From: Bacteroidota bacterium
GTDB lineage: Bacteria > Bacteroidota > Bacteroidia > 2-12-FULL-35-15
Reading direction: 5' to 3'
Length of the DNA stretch: 64,000 bases
Assembly: GCA_947469885.1 (NCBI GenBank)
Contig: CANIQT010000001.1
Span: 186,001 to 250,000, forward strand
Position 1 is the stretch's first letter, and every line of letters begins with the position of its first letter. The notes below the pieces were generated by a model. The model saw only the letters and a program-made list of their open reading frames with translations, was not told the DNA's origin and did no database searches. A program made the position numbers and the translations under genes. This document shows, piece after piece, positions 63,029-64,000 of this stretch.

Positions 63029-64000
63029 TTATTTTATCCACTCAAAACCTGTATAAGGAATCAATAATTTCGGTATTCTTATTCCTTCGGCAGTTTGATT
63101 ATTTTCCAGCAAACAAGCCACAATGCGAGGCAATGCCAAAGCACTTCCGTTCAATGTATGCGCCAATACAGGTTTTCCATCACCTTCCTTAAAACGTAAT
63201 TTCAAACGATTACTTTGAAAGGTTTCGAAATTGGAAACAGAACTTACTTCCAGCCATTTTTGTTGTGCGGTACTATAGGTTTCAAAATCATACGTCAATG
63301 CCGAAGCAAAACTCATATCACCTCCACAAAGCTTTAAGATACGGAAAGGCAATTCCAAATCGCGCAACAAACCTGCAACATACGTGCGCATTTGCTCTAG
63401 TGTTTCGTAAGATTTATCAGGATGTGCAATCTGAACAATTTCTACTTTATCAAACTGATGCAAACGGTTTAATCCTCTCACATCTTTTCCATAACTTCCT
63501 GCTTCCCTTCGGAAACAAGGAGTATAGCCGCAATTCTTAATCGGCAACTGATCGGCTTTTAAAATTACATCTCTGTAAATATTGGTAATAGGCACTTCGG
63601 CTGTAGGTATCAGATATAAATTATCAATAGTTGCATGATACATTTGTCCTTCTTTGTCCGGCAATTGCCCTGTGGCGTAACCCGAAGCTTCGTTCACCAA
63701 TATAGGAGGCTGAATTTCCAGATACCCTGCTGCAGTAGCTCTGTCAAGGAAAAAATTAATTAAGGCTCTCTGTAAACGAGCTCCTTTGCCTTTATACACA
63801 GGAAATCCCGCACCGGTTAGTTTATTTCCTAATTCAAAATCTATTAAGTCGTATTGTGTAGTCAGGTCCCAGTGGGGTTTTGCTCCATCATATAGTGTTG
63901 GAATTTCTCCTTCCTGATCCACATTTTCGTTTTCAGCAGGAGTTTTTCCTTTGGGAACAGTGATATTTGGAGTATTCGGAACAGTAACCAAAAGTTTCTG
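63029..64000 (-). CDS. serS: Serine--tRNA ligase, C-terminal part (5' end outside window)
   Basis: At least 324 residues of a class II aminoacyl-tRNA synthetase. The end of the N-terminal arm is followed by motif 1 (GARLQRALINFFLDRATAAGYLEIQPP), the TGQLPDKEGQMYH and LIPTAEVPITN segments, motif 2 (CFRREAGSYGKDVRGLNRLHQFDKVE) and motif 3 (LNGSALALPRIVACLLEN). It charges tRNA-Ser. The frame is open to the window edge; the tRNA-binding coiled-coil arm lies mostly beyond it. Confidence 0.96.
   Translation of the reverse strand, partial: QKLLVTVPNTPNITVPKGKTPAENENVDQEGEIPTLYDGAKPHWDLTTQYDLIDFELGNKLTGAGFPVYKGKGARLQRALINFFLDRATAAGYLEIQPPILVNEASGYATGQLPDKEGQMYHATIDNLYLIPTAEVPITNIYRDVILKADQLPIKNCGYTPCFRREAGSYGKDVRGLNRLHQFDKVEIVQIAHPDKSYETLEQMRTYVAGLLRDLELPFRILKLCGGDMSFASALTYDFETYSTAQQKWLEVSSVSNFETFQSNRLKLRFKEGDGKPVLAHTLNGSALALPRIVACLLENNQTAEGIRIPKLLIPYTGFEWIK

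Overview
The window looks like a chromosome segment of a low-GC member of the Bacteroidota. I infer this from gene content and style. There are many short lipoproteins with an S/G-C lipobox and a HmuY-type protein. The division cluster has the Bacteroidota order and a PASTA-tailed FtsI. FtsZ has a very long acidic linker and ends in a conserved LHDNVD-type peptide. TAnnTTTG promoter elements occur and Shine-Dalgarno sequences are mostly absent. I cannot assign an order or genus from sequence alone.

Layout. 1-2.9 kb: tail of a HmuY-like gene, a three-gene minus-strand set (two lipoproteins and a YdeI/OmdA-like protein), a gene remnant, a GC-rich palindromic repeat and a DUF1697 gene. 2.9-8.9 kb (minus): pabB, then tilS, a two-TM protein, a lone DsbD-N-terminal-like protein and full dsbD, closely spaced. 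9.2-24.9 kb (plus): an uninterrupted dcw cluster, mraZ-rsmH-ftsL-ftsI-murE-mraY-murD-ftsW-murG-murC-ftsQ-ftsA-ftsZ. It is preceded by three 10-bp-phased GTGG boxes (likely the MraZ operator). It makes meso-DAP peptidoglycan precursors and the divisome, and closes with a strong terminator. 24.9-34.2 kb: unknown secreted/lipoproteins, a 42-bp tandem repeat of paired hairpins, a LuxR-like HTH protein, gmhA and dnaK. 34.4-36.8 kb: small DUF1801 and TfoX-N genes followed by two decayed genes (a VOC/PhnB-like and a YitT-like pseudogene) and small membrane or secreted proteins. 36.8-41.2 kb: an M28 peptidase, a DUF721/DciA-like protein next to recF, a TPR protein and ribH.

41.1-49.9 kb: small membrane proteins (including a 36-residue one) and a minus-strand operon of transglutaminase-like membrane protein, MoxR ATPase, TPR protein and CocE-type hydrolase. 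49.9-51.6 kb is gene-poor. It contains a diverged 21-bp tandem repeat open on both strands, a small HTH/coiled-coil gene, palindromes, and two copies of the same hairpin motif bounding the block. 51.6-53.1 kb: a sodium:solute symporter. 53.3-62.5 kb (plus): a polysaccharide cluster of asnB, a GT4 glycosyltransferase, a Wza-like export lipoprotein, a Wzc-like tyrosine kinase with a Tyr/Gly tail on a hexanucleotide repeat, rfbC, a WecA/MraY-like transferase and a lytic transglycosylase. 62.5-64 kb (minus): serS (partial), tRNA-Leu(UAG) and a cold-shock protein.

Most of the window is ordinary housekeeping sequence. The observations most worth checking are the two minisatellites, the hairpin-bounded block at 50.0-51.2 kb, the in-frame repetitive inserts in tilS, the short unlisted membrane protein at 42.1 kb, and a run of decayed or frameshifted genes (31.4, 35.2 and 35.6 kb).
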